64,000 bases of DNA from JBOGNO01 sp050747245 (lineage in GTDB: Bacteria > Acidobacteriota > Terriglobia > Acidiferrales > UBA7541), in contig JBOGNO010000002.1 of the NCBI GenBank assembly GCA_050747245.1, positions 310,001 to 374,000 on the forward strand, in the 5' to 3' direction. The position numbers were made by a program, and so were the translations under genes. A model generated the notes under the pieces. That model made no database searches and was not told where the DNA came from. It worked only from the letters and a program-made list of their open reading frames with translations. Below, piece by piece: positions 15,608 through 25,100 of the stretch (the stretch's first letter is position 1; each line of letters starts with the position of its first letter).

Positions 15608-16849
15608 TTATTCGTAGCGGAGGGCTTCGACGGGATCGAGGCGGGCGGCCTTGAACGCGGGCCACACGCCGAAGACCAGGCCGACGCCGATGGAAACGGC
15701 GAGTCCGGTGATGACCGCCCACAGCGGGACGGAGGCCTCCATGGTGGTGATGTGCGGGATGAGCATGGCGATGCCGCCGAAGAAAAGGACGCCGAGCAAG
15801 CCTCCTGAACCCGTGAGGGCCATGGCTTCGAATAAGAATTGCCAGGTGATGTCGCTGCGTTTTGCGCCGATGGCTTTGCGCACGCCGATTTCGCGCGTCC
15901 GCTCGGTGACGGAAACGAGCATGATGTTCATCACGCCCACGCCGCCGATGAGCAGGCCGATGGAGCTGAGCACCACCATGGCGAGCGCCACGCCGCCGAT
16001 AATGTCGTTGAACTGCTGCACGGCTTCGAGCTGCGTCTGGATGGAAAATGTGTCGTGCTTGTCGTAGGGAACTTTGCGGCGGCGGCGCAGGACTTCGCGG
16101 ACTTCGTCCACCGCTTTTTCGAGCTTGCCCGGGTAGGCGCGGAAGCGGAAGCCGTGCTCGTACGCCGCGGCGTACATTTTCTTGAACGTGTAGTAGGGAA
16201 TGATGACGCGCCGGTCTTCGTCATTTTCGCCGAAGCCGCCCTTGGGCTTGCGGAAAACACCGATGACGGTGAAGTCCGAGCCGTCGAGCTGCACGTCGCG
16301 ATTGAGGGCATCCTCAATCGTGGGAAAAAGTGCTTTGGCGGTGTCTTCGCCGAGCACAGCGACGTTTTCGCGATGTTCGTTTTCGGCGGGCGAGAAAAAC
16401 CGGCCGTTGCGCAGGTCGGCATTTTCGTACACGTCAACGTAGTTGGGAAATGAGCCGCGAAAATCGATGCCCTGCACCTGATTCTTCTGGTAGCGGACGG
16501 TGTGGGTCTGCTCCCACTCGAAAATGTTGATGGAATTTTCCATCACCGAAGGGCAATCCGTGGCGATGGCGATGCCGTCCTCGAGCGTCAGCGGCTTGCG
16601 TTCGCGCACCTCTTTAGGAGGGCGGCCGATGTGCGGGCCCTGGTCGAATCGCGAAACGAATGCGGTGTCCGCGCCGTAGGCCTTGATCTGGTCGGTGATC
16701 GTGGAGCTGAATCCATTCAGCAGCGCAGCCACGATGATGATGACGCCCACGCCGATGACCACTCCCAGCACGGTCAAAAAGCTGCGCAGCTTGTGATTGC
16801 GCAGCGTGTCGAAGGCGAGAGCGAGATTTTCTTTGTAGTCCTGGCGCAT
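15608..16849 (-). CDS. MacB/FtsX-type ABC transporter permease
   Basis: A 413-residue permease with the MacB periplasmic core arrangement. The first membrane helix is at about residues 20-43 after the segment LRNHKLRSFLTVLGVVIGVG, a large periplasmic domain covers about 45-285, and three helices follow (about 290-315, 335-365 and 375-400). The coupling motif SVTERTREIGVRKAIGAKRSDI near residue 315 contacts the ATPase. The protein lacks its own ATP-binding domain. It lies nine bases after a related permease on the same strand. Substrate is unknown; MacB relatives export peptides, lipoproteins or drugs. Confidence 0.9.
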   Translation of the reverse strand: MRQDYKENLALAFDTLRNHKLRSFLTVLGVVIGVGVIIIVAALLNGFSSTITDQIKAYGADTAFVSRFDQGPHIGRPPKEVRERKPLTLEDGIAIATDCPSVMENSINIFEWEQTHTVRYQKNQVQGIDFRGSFPNYVDVYENADLRNGRFFSPAENEHRENVAVLGEDTAKALFPTIEDALNRDVQLDGSDFTVIGVFRKPKGGFGENDEDRRVIIPYYTFKKMYAAAYEHGFRFRAYPGKLEKAVDEVREVLRRRRKVPYDKHDTFSIQTQLEAVQQFNDIIGGVALAMVVLSSIGLLIGGVGVMNIMLVSVTERTREIGVRKAIGAKRSDITWQFLFEAMALTGSGGLLGVLFFGGIAMLIPHITTMEASVPLWAVITGLAVSIGVGLVFGVWPAFKAARLDPVEALRYE

Positions 16850-16858
16850 GGCGGTTTC

Positions 16859-18127
16859 TCAGACCTCGGCGCGGAGCGCTTCGATCGGATCGAGCCGCGC
16901 CGCGCGCATCGCCGGATAGATTCCAAAAAACAGGCCGACGCACGTAGAAAGCATCAGCGATATTACGACAGATGAGGACGAAGTGGTGATGGGAAGCGGC
17001 AGAATCATTCTCACCAGCTGGCAAATCGCCACGGCGAGAAAAATTCCCAGCGCGCCGCCGGAAGCCGCCATCACCGCCGCCTCGACCATGAACTGCATGA
17101 TGATGTGGCGACGTCGCGCGCCCAGCGATTTGCGGATGCCGATCTCGCGGGTGCGCTCGGTGACGCTGGCGAGCATAATGTTCATGATCACGATGCCGCC
17201 GACCACCAGAAACACGGAAGTCAGCCAGATGGCGATGCCGAAAATGTTTCCGGTGAGCTGCTGCCACAGCCCGGTGATCGAGGAAGGCATGATCATGCCG
17301 AAATTGTCCGGCGCGCTCCAGGGCTGGTGATGGCGCGCGCGGAGAATGGCGCGAGCCTCATCCGCCGCGGCATCCATTTGTTCGGGAGCGTTGGCCTCGA
17401 CGAAAAACGTGATGGAGGAATCCGGCTGCAGCCACGATTTCCGGAACGTGGAGAGCGGAATCATGACGAAGTTGTCCTGAGAAATTCCGAAGACGGTGCC
17501 GCGCGCCTTGGCCACGCCGACAATCTGATAGAGCTGCTGGCCGGCGCGGATTTCCTTGCCGATGGGATCGAGACCGGAAAAGAATTGCTTCACCAGATCG
17601 TCGCCGATGAAACACACCGAGGCGTGATGCAGGTCGTCGGCTTCGGTCAGCAGGCGTCCGCTGCTCACTTCAATATCGCGGATTTGGCCGTATGCGGAGG
17701 TGACGCCGATGAGGTTGACGTCTTCCTTCAGGTTGCTGTTGAAGCGCACGTCGGCAAGCTGGTTCTGCTCCGCGGCCACGCTGGCAGCCAGCTTCATGGA
17801 GGTGCGCAGGGCCTCGAAATCGTCCACGGTGAGGGGAGGACGCTTGCGCGCCTGAATCCACGCATCAAAGTTAGTGATGATGCCGAAGCGGTCCACGACA
17901 AATGCGTTGGCGCCGAGATTGGCGATTTTATCGGAGACGTACAGGTTCAGGCCGTTGACTACGGACATGACCGCCACCAGCGTGGTGACGGCCAGGATCA
18001 CTCCCAGCAAAGTGAGGAAACTGCGGAGCTTGTGCGCGCGCAGGGCATCGAGCGCGAGCACCAGAGTCTCACGAAACGCGACGCTCCGGCCAGTGCGACG
18101 ATGGGGTTTTGAAGGCTTCAAGGCCAT
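16859..18127 (-). CDS. MacB/FtsX-type ABC transporter permease
   Basis: A 422-residue permease related to its downstream neighbour but clearly diverged. It has the N-terminal helix after LRAHKLRSFLTLLGVILAV, a periplasmic core of about 230 residues, three C-terminal helices and the coupling motif SVTERTREIGIRKSLGARRRHI near residue 330. No ATP-binding protein is encoded on either side of the pair in this window (upstream is an unrelated gene on the other strand), so the ATPase must come from elsewhere. The two permeases may form a heterodimer. Confidence 0.9.
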   Translation of the reverse strand: MALKPSKPHRRTGRSVAFRETLVLALDALRAHKLRSFLTLLGVILAVTTLVAVMSVVNGLNLYVSDKIANLGANAFVVDRFGIITNFDAWIQARKRPPLTVDDFEALRTSMKLAASVAAEQNQLADVRFNSNLKEDVNLIGVTSAYGQIRDIEVSSGRLLTEADDLHHASVCFIGDDLVKQFFSGLDPIGKEIRAGQQLYQIVGVAKARGTVFGISQDNFVMIPLSTFRKSWLQPDSSITFFVEANAPEQMDAAADEARAILRARHHQPWSAPDNFGMIMPSSITGLWQQLTGNIFGIAIWLTSVFLVVGGIVIMNIMLASVTERTREIGIRKSLGARRRHIIMQFMVEAAVMAASGGALGIFLAVAICQLVRMILPLPITTSSSSVVISLMLSTCVGLFFGIYPAMRAARLDPIEALRAEV

Positions 18128-18300
18128 CGCCTATATAGACGCGCAAACGCATGAAAAAGTTCACTTTCCGAGCAATTATTTGGCAACTGCAGGGGGCGCC
18201 TCCGGGGCCCGCTTCGAAACCCCGCGCAGGACACGCAAGAGATTGCGGGGAAAGACAGTTAGAATAGAGTCATAAGGGGTTTGCGGCCACCGGGGATTGA

Positions 18301-19242
18301 ATGGCAATGAGAATGGCATTGCGGAGCAAAAGTTTGCGGTTGCTGGTGGGGCTCATGCTGGGGCTCACGCCCCTCGTTCCGAGCGGGCTTTCCGCGGAAA
18401 ACCAGGGCCAGGATGAGGGCGGGCAGGCTCCTTCGCATGAGCAGGTTGTCGCGCTGGCGGATCGTGCCATTGCTCTGCAGCACGGGGACGACGAGGCAGG
18501 GCAATACTTCGAGCGCATCGAGCGCCGCATCTCGCGCAGCTCCGCAACAAACGGGAAGATTCTTGAAGAAAAAGTCTACCGCACCGTGCCCACCGGGACG
18601 GGGACGCTCAACCTGCTGCTGAGGGATCGCGGGCAGGGCGTGGATCAGGCGGAGTACCGCAGGGAACTCCAAGCGTGGAAGGCCACGCTCGAACAGGCGT
18701 TGCGCCCGAACGATGCCGGGTACAAAGCTGCGTACGCGAGATTCGTGAAGAAAAATAAAGACCGCGCGGACATCGTGGACGCCACGCGGCAGGCGTACCT
18801 GGCGACGTGGCTGGGACGCGAAACGTGGGCAGGCCGCACATACATCAAGCTGCGCCTCGATCCCAACCCGGCATATCACGCGACGAAATTGACCACGGAA
18901 TTTTTGGCGCATGCTCGCGCGACCATCTGGATTGACGAAAAAAGCGGCCACCTGGCGCGCGGCGAAGCGGACATCATTCGCGACATGTCTATCGGCGGCG
19001 GGATCCTCGGGAAAATCTACCACGGCGGACATTTTGAAATCGTGCAGGAGGAAGTGGAGGACGGAGTGTGGCTGCCGGTGCGCTATCAATATGATTTCTC
19101 AGGAAGGAAATTTCTTTTCGCCTTCGAGCAGCACACGTCCACGGAAATCAGCCGCTACCATCGCATAGGAGCGCCGCGCGAAGCGATTGCTGTGGCGCAG
19201 CGCGACCTCGCGAGCGGGCAAGTGCCCGCTGGCGATCCTTAA
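18301..19242 (+). CDS. Secreted hypothetical protein
   Basis: A 313-residue predicted periplasmic protein. The signal peptide covers about residues 1-32 (hydrophobic LLVGLMLGLTPLVPSGLSA). The rest alternates helical stretches rich in charged residues with beta strands in the C-terminal half, including TTEFLAHARATIWIDEKSG and RYQYDFSGRKFLFAFEQ, a pattern similar to secreted LolA/MucB-like proteins. No catalytic motif is visible. It is divergent from the permease pair. Function is unknown. Confidence 0.6.
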   Translation: MAMRMALRSKSLRLLVGLMLGLTPLVPSGLSAENQGQDEGGQAPSHEQVVALADRAIALQHGDDEAGQYFERIERRISRSSATNGKILEEKVYRTVPTGTGTLNLLLRDRGQGVDQAEYRRELQAWKATLEQALRPNDAGYKAAYARFVKKNKDRADIVDATRQAYLATWLGRETWAGRTYIKLRLDPNPAYHATKLTTEFLAHARATIWIDEKSGHLARGEADIIRDMSIGGGILGKIYHGGHFEIVQEEVEDGVWLPVRYQYDFSGRKFLFAFEQHTSTEISRYHRIGAPREAIAVAQRDLASGQVPAGDP

Positions 19243-19414
19243 AGATCCTTGAAAATGAGGAGGCGTGCAGGAGGGCTCTGACTCGTGCCGCGAAACAAGT
19301 CGTAGCATTTTGCTTTCTTGCGATGGAGTTCGGCGCCGCGGATCGCGGAAGCGGACAAATTGGCCGGGTGCAAACGCAACATCCTCGGATACACTTTTCA
19401 GGGAGAAAAATTAA

Positions 19415-20506
19415 ATGGCGGAAGTTCGCACGGCGCATCCCTACCACGTTTATGACGCCATCGAGCGGCAGCCCGCGCTGATCGAAAAAGTCTTGCAAGC
19501 CTCGCGCGGGGCGATTGAGCGAGCGGCGAAAGCGGCGGCTGGGAAGCGGCGCATTATTTTCGCGGGGATTGGAACTTCGCTGCACGCCGCGAGAGTGGCG
19601 GAAGGATTCTTGCGGCATCTCACGGCGGGGCGCGCCGAAGCGAGGGCGGAACAGTCATTCGAGTTCACAAATTACCCTCTCGCGCTTTCGAGCGAAGATG
19701 CCGTGGTAGCCATCACGCACACTGGGACGACGCGCTATTCGCTGGCCGCGATCGAGGCGGCGAAGCGGGCCGGAGCAGTCGCAATTGCCGTTGTCGGGGA
19801 AGCGAGCGGCGAAGGAACGCGCCGCGCGGATTTCGTAATCGAGACGTGCGAGCAGGAAGTGGCGTTCGCATACACGAAGAGCTACACGGCTGCACTTGCG
19901 GCGCTGGCGCTCTTTGCGATTCGCGTCGCAGCGCTGCGAAATATGCTTGCCGACGCGCAGGCGGAAGATTCCCTCTTGCGCGTGCCGGGATGGGTGCGCG
20001 AATCGCTCGCGCGCGAAGGGGAAGTGCGCAGCGCGGCGCTCGAAATTGCGCAACGCGAGCGCATCGTGATCTTCGGAGCGGGGCCCGCATGGCCGACGGC
20101 TTGCGAAGCAGCGCTCAAGATCAAGGAAGCTTGCTACATCGCCGCGGAAGGTTTCGAGACGGAAGAAATCTTGCACGGACCGTTTTCAGAAATCGATTCG
20201 CGCGCGGCAATGATGGCGATACTGACGGGCGGAGAAGCCGACGAGCGCGCGCGAACGATCCTGCGAGCGGCGGGAGAATTGAAAATGCTGCGCGTGGCCG
20301 TCGCTCCGCGCGAGGCAAATCACGATCTCGCCGCCGAGCACGTGCTCGAAACGCCCGCAGCGCCCGAATGGCTCGCGGCGCTCACTGCCGTGACGCCGCT
20401 GTATCTAGCGACGTACCACATCGCGCTCGCGCGGGGAATCAATCCCGACACCGGCCGCCAGGACCAGCCCCCGCACGCCGCCGCGCACAAGCTCTACAAA
20501 CTCTGA
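19415..20506 (+). CDS. Tandem SIS-domain sugar phosphate protein (GlmS/AgaS-like)
   Basis: A 363-residue protein with two SIS domains and no glutaminase domain. The first shows IIFAGIGTSLHAARVAEGFLR near residue 50 and AITHTGTTRYSL near 100; the second shows RIVIFGAGPAWPTACEAALKIKEACYIAAEGFETEEILHGP near 215-255, matching the isomerase part of glucosamine-6-phosphate synthase. Such stand-alone proteins act as aminosugar-phosphate isomerases or deaminases. The catalytic role here is inferred from the family. The start has a GGGAGAA element about eight bases ahead. Confidence 0.82.
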   Translation: MAEVRTAHPYHVYDAIERQPALIEKVLQASRGAIERAAKAAAGKRRIIFAGIGTSLHAARVAEGFLRHLTAGRAEARAEQSFEFTNYPLALSSEDAVVAITHTGTTRYSLAAIEAAKRAGAVAIAVVGEASGEGTRRADFVIETCEQEVAFAYTKSYTAALAALALFAIRVAALRNMLADAQAEDSLLRVPGWVRESLAREGEVRSAALEIAQRERIVIFGAGPAWPTACEAALKIKEACYIAAEGFETEEILHGPFSEIDSRAAMMAILTGGEADERARTILRAAGELKMLRVAVAPREANHDLAAEHVLETPAAPEWLAALTAVTPLYLATYHIALARGINPDTGRQDQPPHAAAHKLYKL

Positions 20507-20575
20507 CGCGGGCGCAAGCACGGACCAAAAGAAAACCGCAGCGGCAAGAATGGAATCAACGGTGGCGCGCGGAAT

Positions 20576-23272
20576 TTATCTTTGCTTCAGCAGCGCCGGC
20601 CAGTTCACAACAAGCGTCAGCGGCGCGGCGGCCTGCTGCGTGGCTAAGGTAATCACGACAAATTTCTTTCCATCGGCGCTCACGTCGTAAGCCCATCCGG
20701 GAGTTACGGCAGGGTTCGCCGGGAACAGTGATGCCACTTTGCCGATGACCAGGCTCGCTCCTTGTTCAGAAATTTGCGCGGACATGATTTTATTGTCCGG
20801 CGAGAGATAGAAAAGCTCCTTGCCGTCGTGGCGCCAGCGCGGCGTGCCGCCGCCGTTGCCCGAGACCTGCCACTTCCCGCCGCCCTGGCCAAACGGCACG
20901 ACGTAAACCTCCCGCCGGCCGGATTCTGGTGAAACATAGGCCAGCCATTTGCTGTCAGGAGAGAGCGCTGGCCGGATCACATCAAACTGCGGGTTTTGGA
21001 TCACCGGGAGCGGTTTGTGGTCGCCGAACATAGGCAGGGCCCAGATCTCGGTGTGCGAACCTGCTTGTGTCGCGAAGTGTTCAAATATCACGTAGCGCCC
21101 GTCGGAGGATAAATCAGGATACAACTCCGCGGCATCATCGACCAAAAGCGGCGATGCGGCGCCCGTGCCGTCGGCAGACTCCTGGTAGAGGTGATATTGT
21201 CCGCTTCGATTCGACAGGAACACGATGGTTTTCCCATCGGGCGTCCAGGAGGCTGCTGCATTAATGCCTGGTGAAAACGTGAGGCGAGTCTGGACTCCTC
21301 GCGTGAGGTCATATACCCAGATGTCCGCGTTTCCAGTGCCCGACTCCGTCAGTGTGACGGCCAGTTTGCGGCCGTCGGGCGAAAGGCTCGCCGTACGGTA
21401 ATCACCAGCCGCGCCCGTTTCCTCAATCTGCTTGCCGTTCCGGTCAAACCAAATGAGCCGGCGATTGGATTCCTCGGCTCCCACCTCGTAGGTCAGGATG
21501 CCATTCTCCGAGGCGGTGAGAATTCCACGCCAGACCGTCAAATTGACCCCCGCATGTTCGGCCAGCGGCATCGCCTCTCCGATCAGGAGCAGCCCACTGG
21601 GATCAAATCGCTGGGCCATCAGCGTGCCCTGGCGGATGAAGAGCAAGTAACCCGGCGGGGCGTAAATGGCGTTCGAATCGCCGCGAAGGAGCAGTTTCGG
21701 TTCGCCACCGTCGAGTGAAGCGGCATACGTGGTGTTATTTTCCGCCGCCCCGCCGTGAGCGTAGAGGAGGAAATGCTTTCCGTCAGGAAGGAATTGCGGC
21801 CAGCGGTGCGAAGTCTCTTGGCGGGAGAGATTCGGTTTTGTCACCGGCTGAGGCGTGCCGCCTGAGGCGGGCACGCGGTAAACGGGACCGTTCGTGTCGG
21901 GGGTGAAGAGAATTGTGCCATCCCGGTTCCAGGCACCGCCGCGGCCGTTAGGCGCGTCGGCGATGGCCAGCGGCGGGCCGCCGGAGGCTTCAATGCGGTT
22001 CAGTTTTCCATTCGCGAAGAATCCCAGGTAGTGGCTGTCGGGCGACCAGAACGGAAACGTCGCGCCATCGGTTCCTGCAAGCGCTTGCGCCGTCACAGCA
22101 TTAAGCGGTCTGACCCAGAGAAGCCGCTTGCCATCCGAGCCGGCGGCTGCGAACGCCAGCCGCTCGCCGTCGGGAGAAATCACCGGCGGACCCGCATCAC
22201 TCCCGCCAAATGCGAAATTCGCGTTCGCCGGTGGCGGGACTTGCGAAACAATTGCCAGCGCGGGCGCATTCGCCAGGCGAAAATACATCCAGGCGAAAAA
22301 AACTGTCGCGACGACGAAGATTCCCGCAAACGCCCACGCAACACGATGGCTGATCCGCCGCCGCGCAATTACCGGCGCGGGAACCCCTGCCTGCGAGCCG
22401 GCATCGCGAATCCATTCCAGTTGCAATTTCAAATCGTGCGCGCTCTGAAACCGCTCGTCCGGATCTTTCGCCAGGCAAATTTTCACCACGCGGTCGAGCG
22501 CCGGTGGCGACATCGGCTGCAGCGTCGAAATCGGCGGCGGCTCGCGTTCGAGGATCGCGGCAATCACGCTGGCCTGCGATTTGCCTTCGAACGCCCGCTT
22601 TCCCGTCGCCATTTCATACAGCACCGCGCCGAATGCGAAGATGTCCGCGCGCGCGTCCGACTCTTGGCCTTCCACTTGTTCCGGCGACATGTATTGAAAC
22701 GTTCCAACAATCGTTCCCTTCGCCGTCAGCGGCTCCGTGACCGCGGCTTGATTCAGCGACATCGTCAAGCTCGATGAAGGCGCCGCAGCAGCTGCGTTTG
22801 CAGATTTCGCCAGGCCGAAGTCCATCAGCTTCGCCCCGGACTTCGTCAGCATGATGTTGCCCGGCTTCAAATCGCGGTGAATTACGCCGTGGCGATGCGC
22901 TTTTTCGAGCGCGTCCGCAATTTCAATCGCCGTACACAGCAATTCCGGTGTCGCGAGCGCGCCCTTCTCGATGCGCTTCGCGAGCGTCTCGCCCTCGAGA
23001 AATTCCATCACCAGAAATTCCGCCTCGCCTTCACGGCTGACGTCGTAGAGCGCGCAGATGTGCGGATGATTGAGAGAGGAGACAGCGCGCGCCTCGCGCT
23101 CGAATCTCTGCCGCGCTTCGGGAGTGTCGGCCAGATGCTTCGGCAGCACTTTAATTGCGACCGTGCGGTCGAGCCGCGTATCCCGCGCGCGGTACACCTC
23201 TCCCATCCCGCCCGCGCCCACCGGCGCGAGGATTTCGTACGGCCCAAGTTTTGTGCCTGCTGCGAGCGGCAT
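20576..23272 (-). CDS. Receptor-type Ser/Thr protein kinase with TolB-like propeller
   Basis: An 898-residue Hanks-type kinase. The cytoplasmic kinase domain covers about residues 10-270: glycine loop VGAGGMGEVYRARD, Lys in VAIKVL, HRDLKPGN, DFGLAK and the FQYMSPEQ activation segment, so it should be active. A single membrane helix lies near 312-335 (AFAGIFVVATVFFAWMYF). The C-terminal 550 residues hold WD40/TolB-like repeats with SPDGKxLA-type words (ISPDGERLAF, LSPDGRKLAV, LSPDSKWLAY), forming a probable periplasmic propeller that senses a ligand or partner. This architecture is very common in acidobacteria. The target is unknown. Confidence 0.92.
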   Translation of the reverse strand: MPLAAGTKLGPYEILAPVGAGGMGEVYRARDTRLDRTVAIKVLPKHLADTPEARQRFEREARAVSSLNHPHICALYDVSREGEAEFLVMEFLEGETLAKRIEKGALATPELLCTAIEIADALEKAHRHGVIHRDLKPGNIMLTKSGAKLMDFGLAKSANAAAAAPSSSLTMSLNQAAVTEPLTAKGTIVGTFQYMSPEQVEGQESDARADIFAFGAVLYEMATGKRAFEGKSQASVIAAILEREPPPISTLQPMSPPALDRVVKICLAKDPDERFQSAHDLKLQLEWIRDAGSQAGVPAPVIARRRISHRVAWAFAGIFVVATVFFAWMYFRLANAPALAIVSQVPPPANANFAFGGSDAGPPVISPDGERLAFAAAGSDGKRLLWVRPLNAVTAQALAGTDGATFPFWSPDSHYLGFFANGKLNRIEASGGPPLAIADAPNGRGGAWNRDGTILFTPDTNGPVYRVPASGGTPQPVTKPNLSRQETSHRWPQFLPDGKHFLLYAHGGAAENNTTYAASLDGGEPKLLLRGDSNAIYAPPGYLLFIRQGTLMAQRFDPSGLLLIGEAMPLAEHAGVNLTVWRGILTASENGILTYEVGAEESNRRLIWFDRNGKQIEETGAAGDYRTASLSPDGRKLAVTLTESGTGNADIWVYDLTRGVQTRLTFSPGINAAASWTPDGKTIVFLSNRSGQYHLYQESADGTGAASPLLVDDAAELYPDLSSDGRYVIFEHFATQAGSHTEIWALPMFGDHKPLPVIQNPQFDVIRPALSPDSKWLAYVSPESGRREVYVVPFGQGGGKWQVSGNGGGTPRWRHDGKELFYLSPDNKIMSAQISEQGASLVIGKVASLFPANPAVTPGWAYDVSADGKKFVVITLATQQAAAPLTLVVNWPALLKQR

Positions 23273-23403
23273 GGCGTTGCGGATTATAGGGCTTCGGCGT
23301 CACCAGTTCCACAGGCGCGGGATATTAATTCTTACGCGCCGGCGCGCAACAGGCTTCACGGAGAAGCGGTACGATGGATAAGCACCCGGCCGGGAGAATT
23401 ACA

Positions 23404-23748
23404 GTGAAACGCGCATTTATTTTTGTCCTATGCGCCGCCATGGCGGCGGTCGCGGCGCCGCCGACGCACCACGTTGCCACCGGCACGCTCGCGGGGACGG
23501 TTGTCGCCTCTGACGATGCCCCCATCGTGGGCGCGCGCGTCACGGTGCAGCAGGCCGACGGGAAGCATCCGCACGCGATGCTTACCGATACGCGGGGCCA
23601 ATTCAAGTTTTCGCGTATTTCGGCAGGGCCATATGACATCCGCGCACTCGCGAATGGCGCGTGGTCGGAGTGGCAGCACAACATTATCGTCCGGCCGGCG
23701 AAGACGACAGAATTGACGATTCGAATCGAGGCGAAAACCTCGAAGTGA
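23404..23748 (+). CDS. Small secreted protein with carboxypeptidase-regulatory-like domain
   Basis: A 114-residue predicted periplasmic protein. A signal peptide is followed by one domain of the carboxypeptidase regulatory-like (CNA-B/transthyretin) type: TLAGTVVASDDAPIVGARVTV, then DTRGQFKFSRISAGPYDIRALANG. Such modules are beta-sandwich spacers also found at the start of the TonB receptor at 29448. I use the GTG at 23404, because GGGAG lies seven bases upstream and the protein then begins directly with a signal peptide; an ATG at 23374 would add ten residues. Confidence 0.7.
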   Translation: MKRAFIFVLCAAMAAVAAPPTHHVATGTLAGTVVASDDAPIVGARVTVQQADGKHPHAMLTDTRGQFKFSRISAGPYDIRALANGAWSEWQHNIIVRPAKTTELTIRIEAKTSK

Positions 23749-24221
23749 CATCCGCGTGATTCGCCGGGCATTTCCGCCGTCTCTCTCAATTTAGTCCATT
23801 AAATTCAATGCGTTATGGCCGGTAGTACTAAAACCCGCGTAAGGGGAAGATTGGCCCGTGCGTGCCATTGTTCCGCAACGGCACTTTCCCTAATCTCGCT
23901 ACGCGGGTTGGGGGGTAGCGCTGCGGGGACGACGGTTCCATAAGGAGCCGGGGCACGCTTCCCAACCCGTCCAAGCCCACTGCTGGCGTAGTTCCTTCCG
24001 ACCCCCACCGGCGGTGGGCCGTTTGTTTGCGCTTCTTCTGTGTGACTCACCCAAAAAATCGCCATCACCTCGTCGATCCCAGCTGCTCGATTGCTGCTCT
24101 GTGCACGGCAAGTGAATTGCTTTCTGTCCGAGCGATGGTCGCAGAAGGCAGGCGCATCTATCGCTAGAATCAGTGATTCCAGAAGGCGCAGAATGAAGAA
24201 GCTGTCACGAAAGAAGGACAC
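23749..24221. other. Gene-free stretch with a long imperfect inverted repeat
   Basis: This 473-base interval contains a structured element at 23832-23909. No credible coding frame was recognised; a minus-strand frame of 138 codons across it shows no protein-like features. Whether it carries a promoter for the plus-strand gene at 24222 is unclear. Confidence 0.4.
23832..23909. repeat. Long inverted repeat / potential RNA hairpin
   Basis: The outer arms AACCCGCGTA (23832-23841) and TACGCGGGTT (23900-23909) are perfect complements. Inner bases pair imperfectly, including GTGCC against GGCAC near the tip, giving a long hairpin of 78 bases with a small loop. There is no T-run after it in either direction, so it does not look like a simple terminator. 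Confidence 0.45.
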
Positions 24222-25085
24222 ATGAAGGAAAAGGGCGTCATGCGGCGGAGGAAAAGCGCGGCGATCGCGATGGCGATTTGGCTAGGGGCAGCGCCGGCCG
24301 CAAGCGCGAGCGAACTGACACCCGCGACGCTTGCCACCTTCGCGCACTACGTCGCGCTGAGCGAATCGCGCATGGCCGCGGACGATTCCGCGCACGCAGG
24401 ATTCCTTTGGATCGAGCGGCTGCCCGAACCGCAGCGAAGCCACGCGTTTGCGCTGCTTCGCAACGGCGAAATTGTGATCGAGCGGCTGGAGACGCTCGAG
24501 AACGGCAAGCCGATCGCCGTTCCGGGCGGAATGATCCATCACTGGACCGGCACAATTTTCATTCCGGGAGTGACGCTGCAGCAGACGCTCGCACTCATGC
24601 AGGATTACAACCACCATCAGGAATATTACAAGCCGGACGTGGTGCGCTCGAAAATCCTTAAGCGCGATGGAAACGATTTCGACGTCGAATTGCGCTTTCA
24701 CAAGAAGAAAATAATCACTTCGGTGATCGAGACGGAACATGAAGTGCACTACTTGCCGATTGACGCCACGCACGAAGAGAGTATTTCGAAATCCACGCAC
24801 ATCCACGAAGTGGAAAGTCCGGGCGAAGCCGATGAAAAATTGAAGCCGGAAGGGAACGACCGCGGACTTCTCTGGCGGATCTTTACCTACTGGCGCTTCG
24901 AGGAAAAAGACGGGGGGACCTACGTGGAGAGCCAGTCCATTTCACTCACGCGCGATATTCCCGCGGCCGTGGCGTGGCTTGTCCGCGGATATGTGGAATC
25001 CGTTCCGCGAGAATCGCTGCGATTCACACTCGAAGCCACGCGGTCCGCGTTGCTCCACCAGCCGCCGCCTGCGCACGGCGATTGA
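24222..25085 (+). CDS. Secreted hypothetical protein, possibly SRPBCC/START-like
   Basis: A 287-residue protein with a signal peptide (hydrophobic residues 13-30 ending ASAS). The body is a mix of strands and helices containing HHWTGTIFIPGVTLQQTLALMQDYNHHQEYYKPDVV, then long strands up to TYVESQSISLTRDIPAAVAWLVRGYVES and a C-terminal helix. This pattern resembles a START/polyketide-cyclase type fold that binds a hydrophobic ligand. That assignment is inference, and no function is known. It converges on the IPT lipoprotein gene, with 15 bases between them. Confidence 0.6.
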   Translation: MKEKGVMRRRKSAAIAMAIWLGAAPAASASELTPATLATFAHYVALSESRMAADDSAHAGFLWIERLPEPQRSHAFALLRNGEIVIERLETLENGKPIAVPGGMIHHWTGTIFIPGVTLQQTLALMQDYNHHQEYYKPDVVRSKILKRDGNDFDVELRFHKKKIITSVIETEHEVHYLPIDATHEESISKSTHIHEVESPGEADEKLKPEGNDRGLLWRIFTYWRFEEKDGGTYVESQSISLTRDIPAAVAWLVRGYVESVPRESLRFTLEATRSALLHQPPPAHGD

Positions 25086-25100
25086 GCCGTTCCGCCAAAA

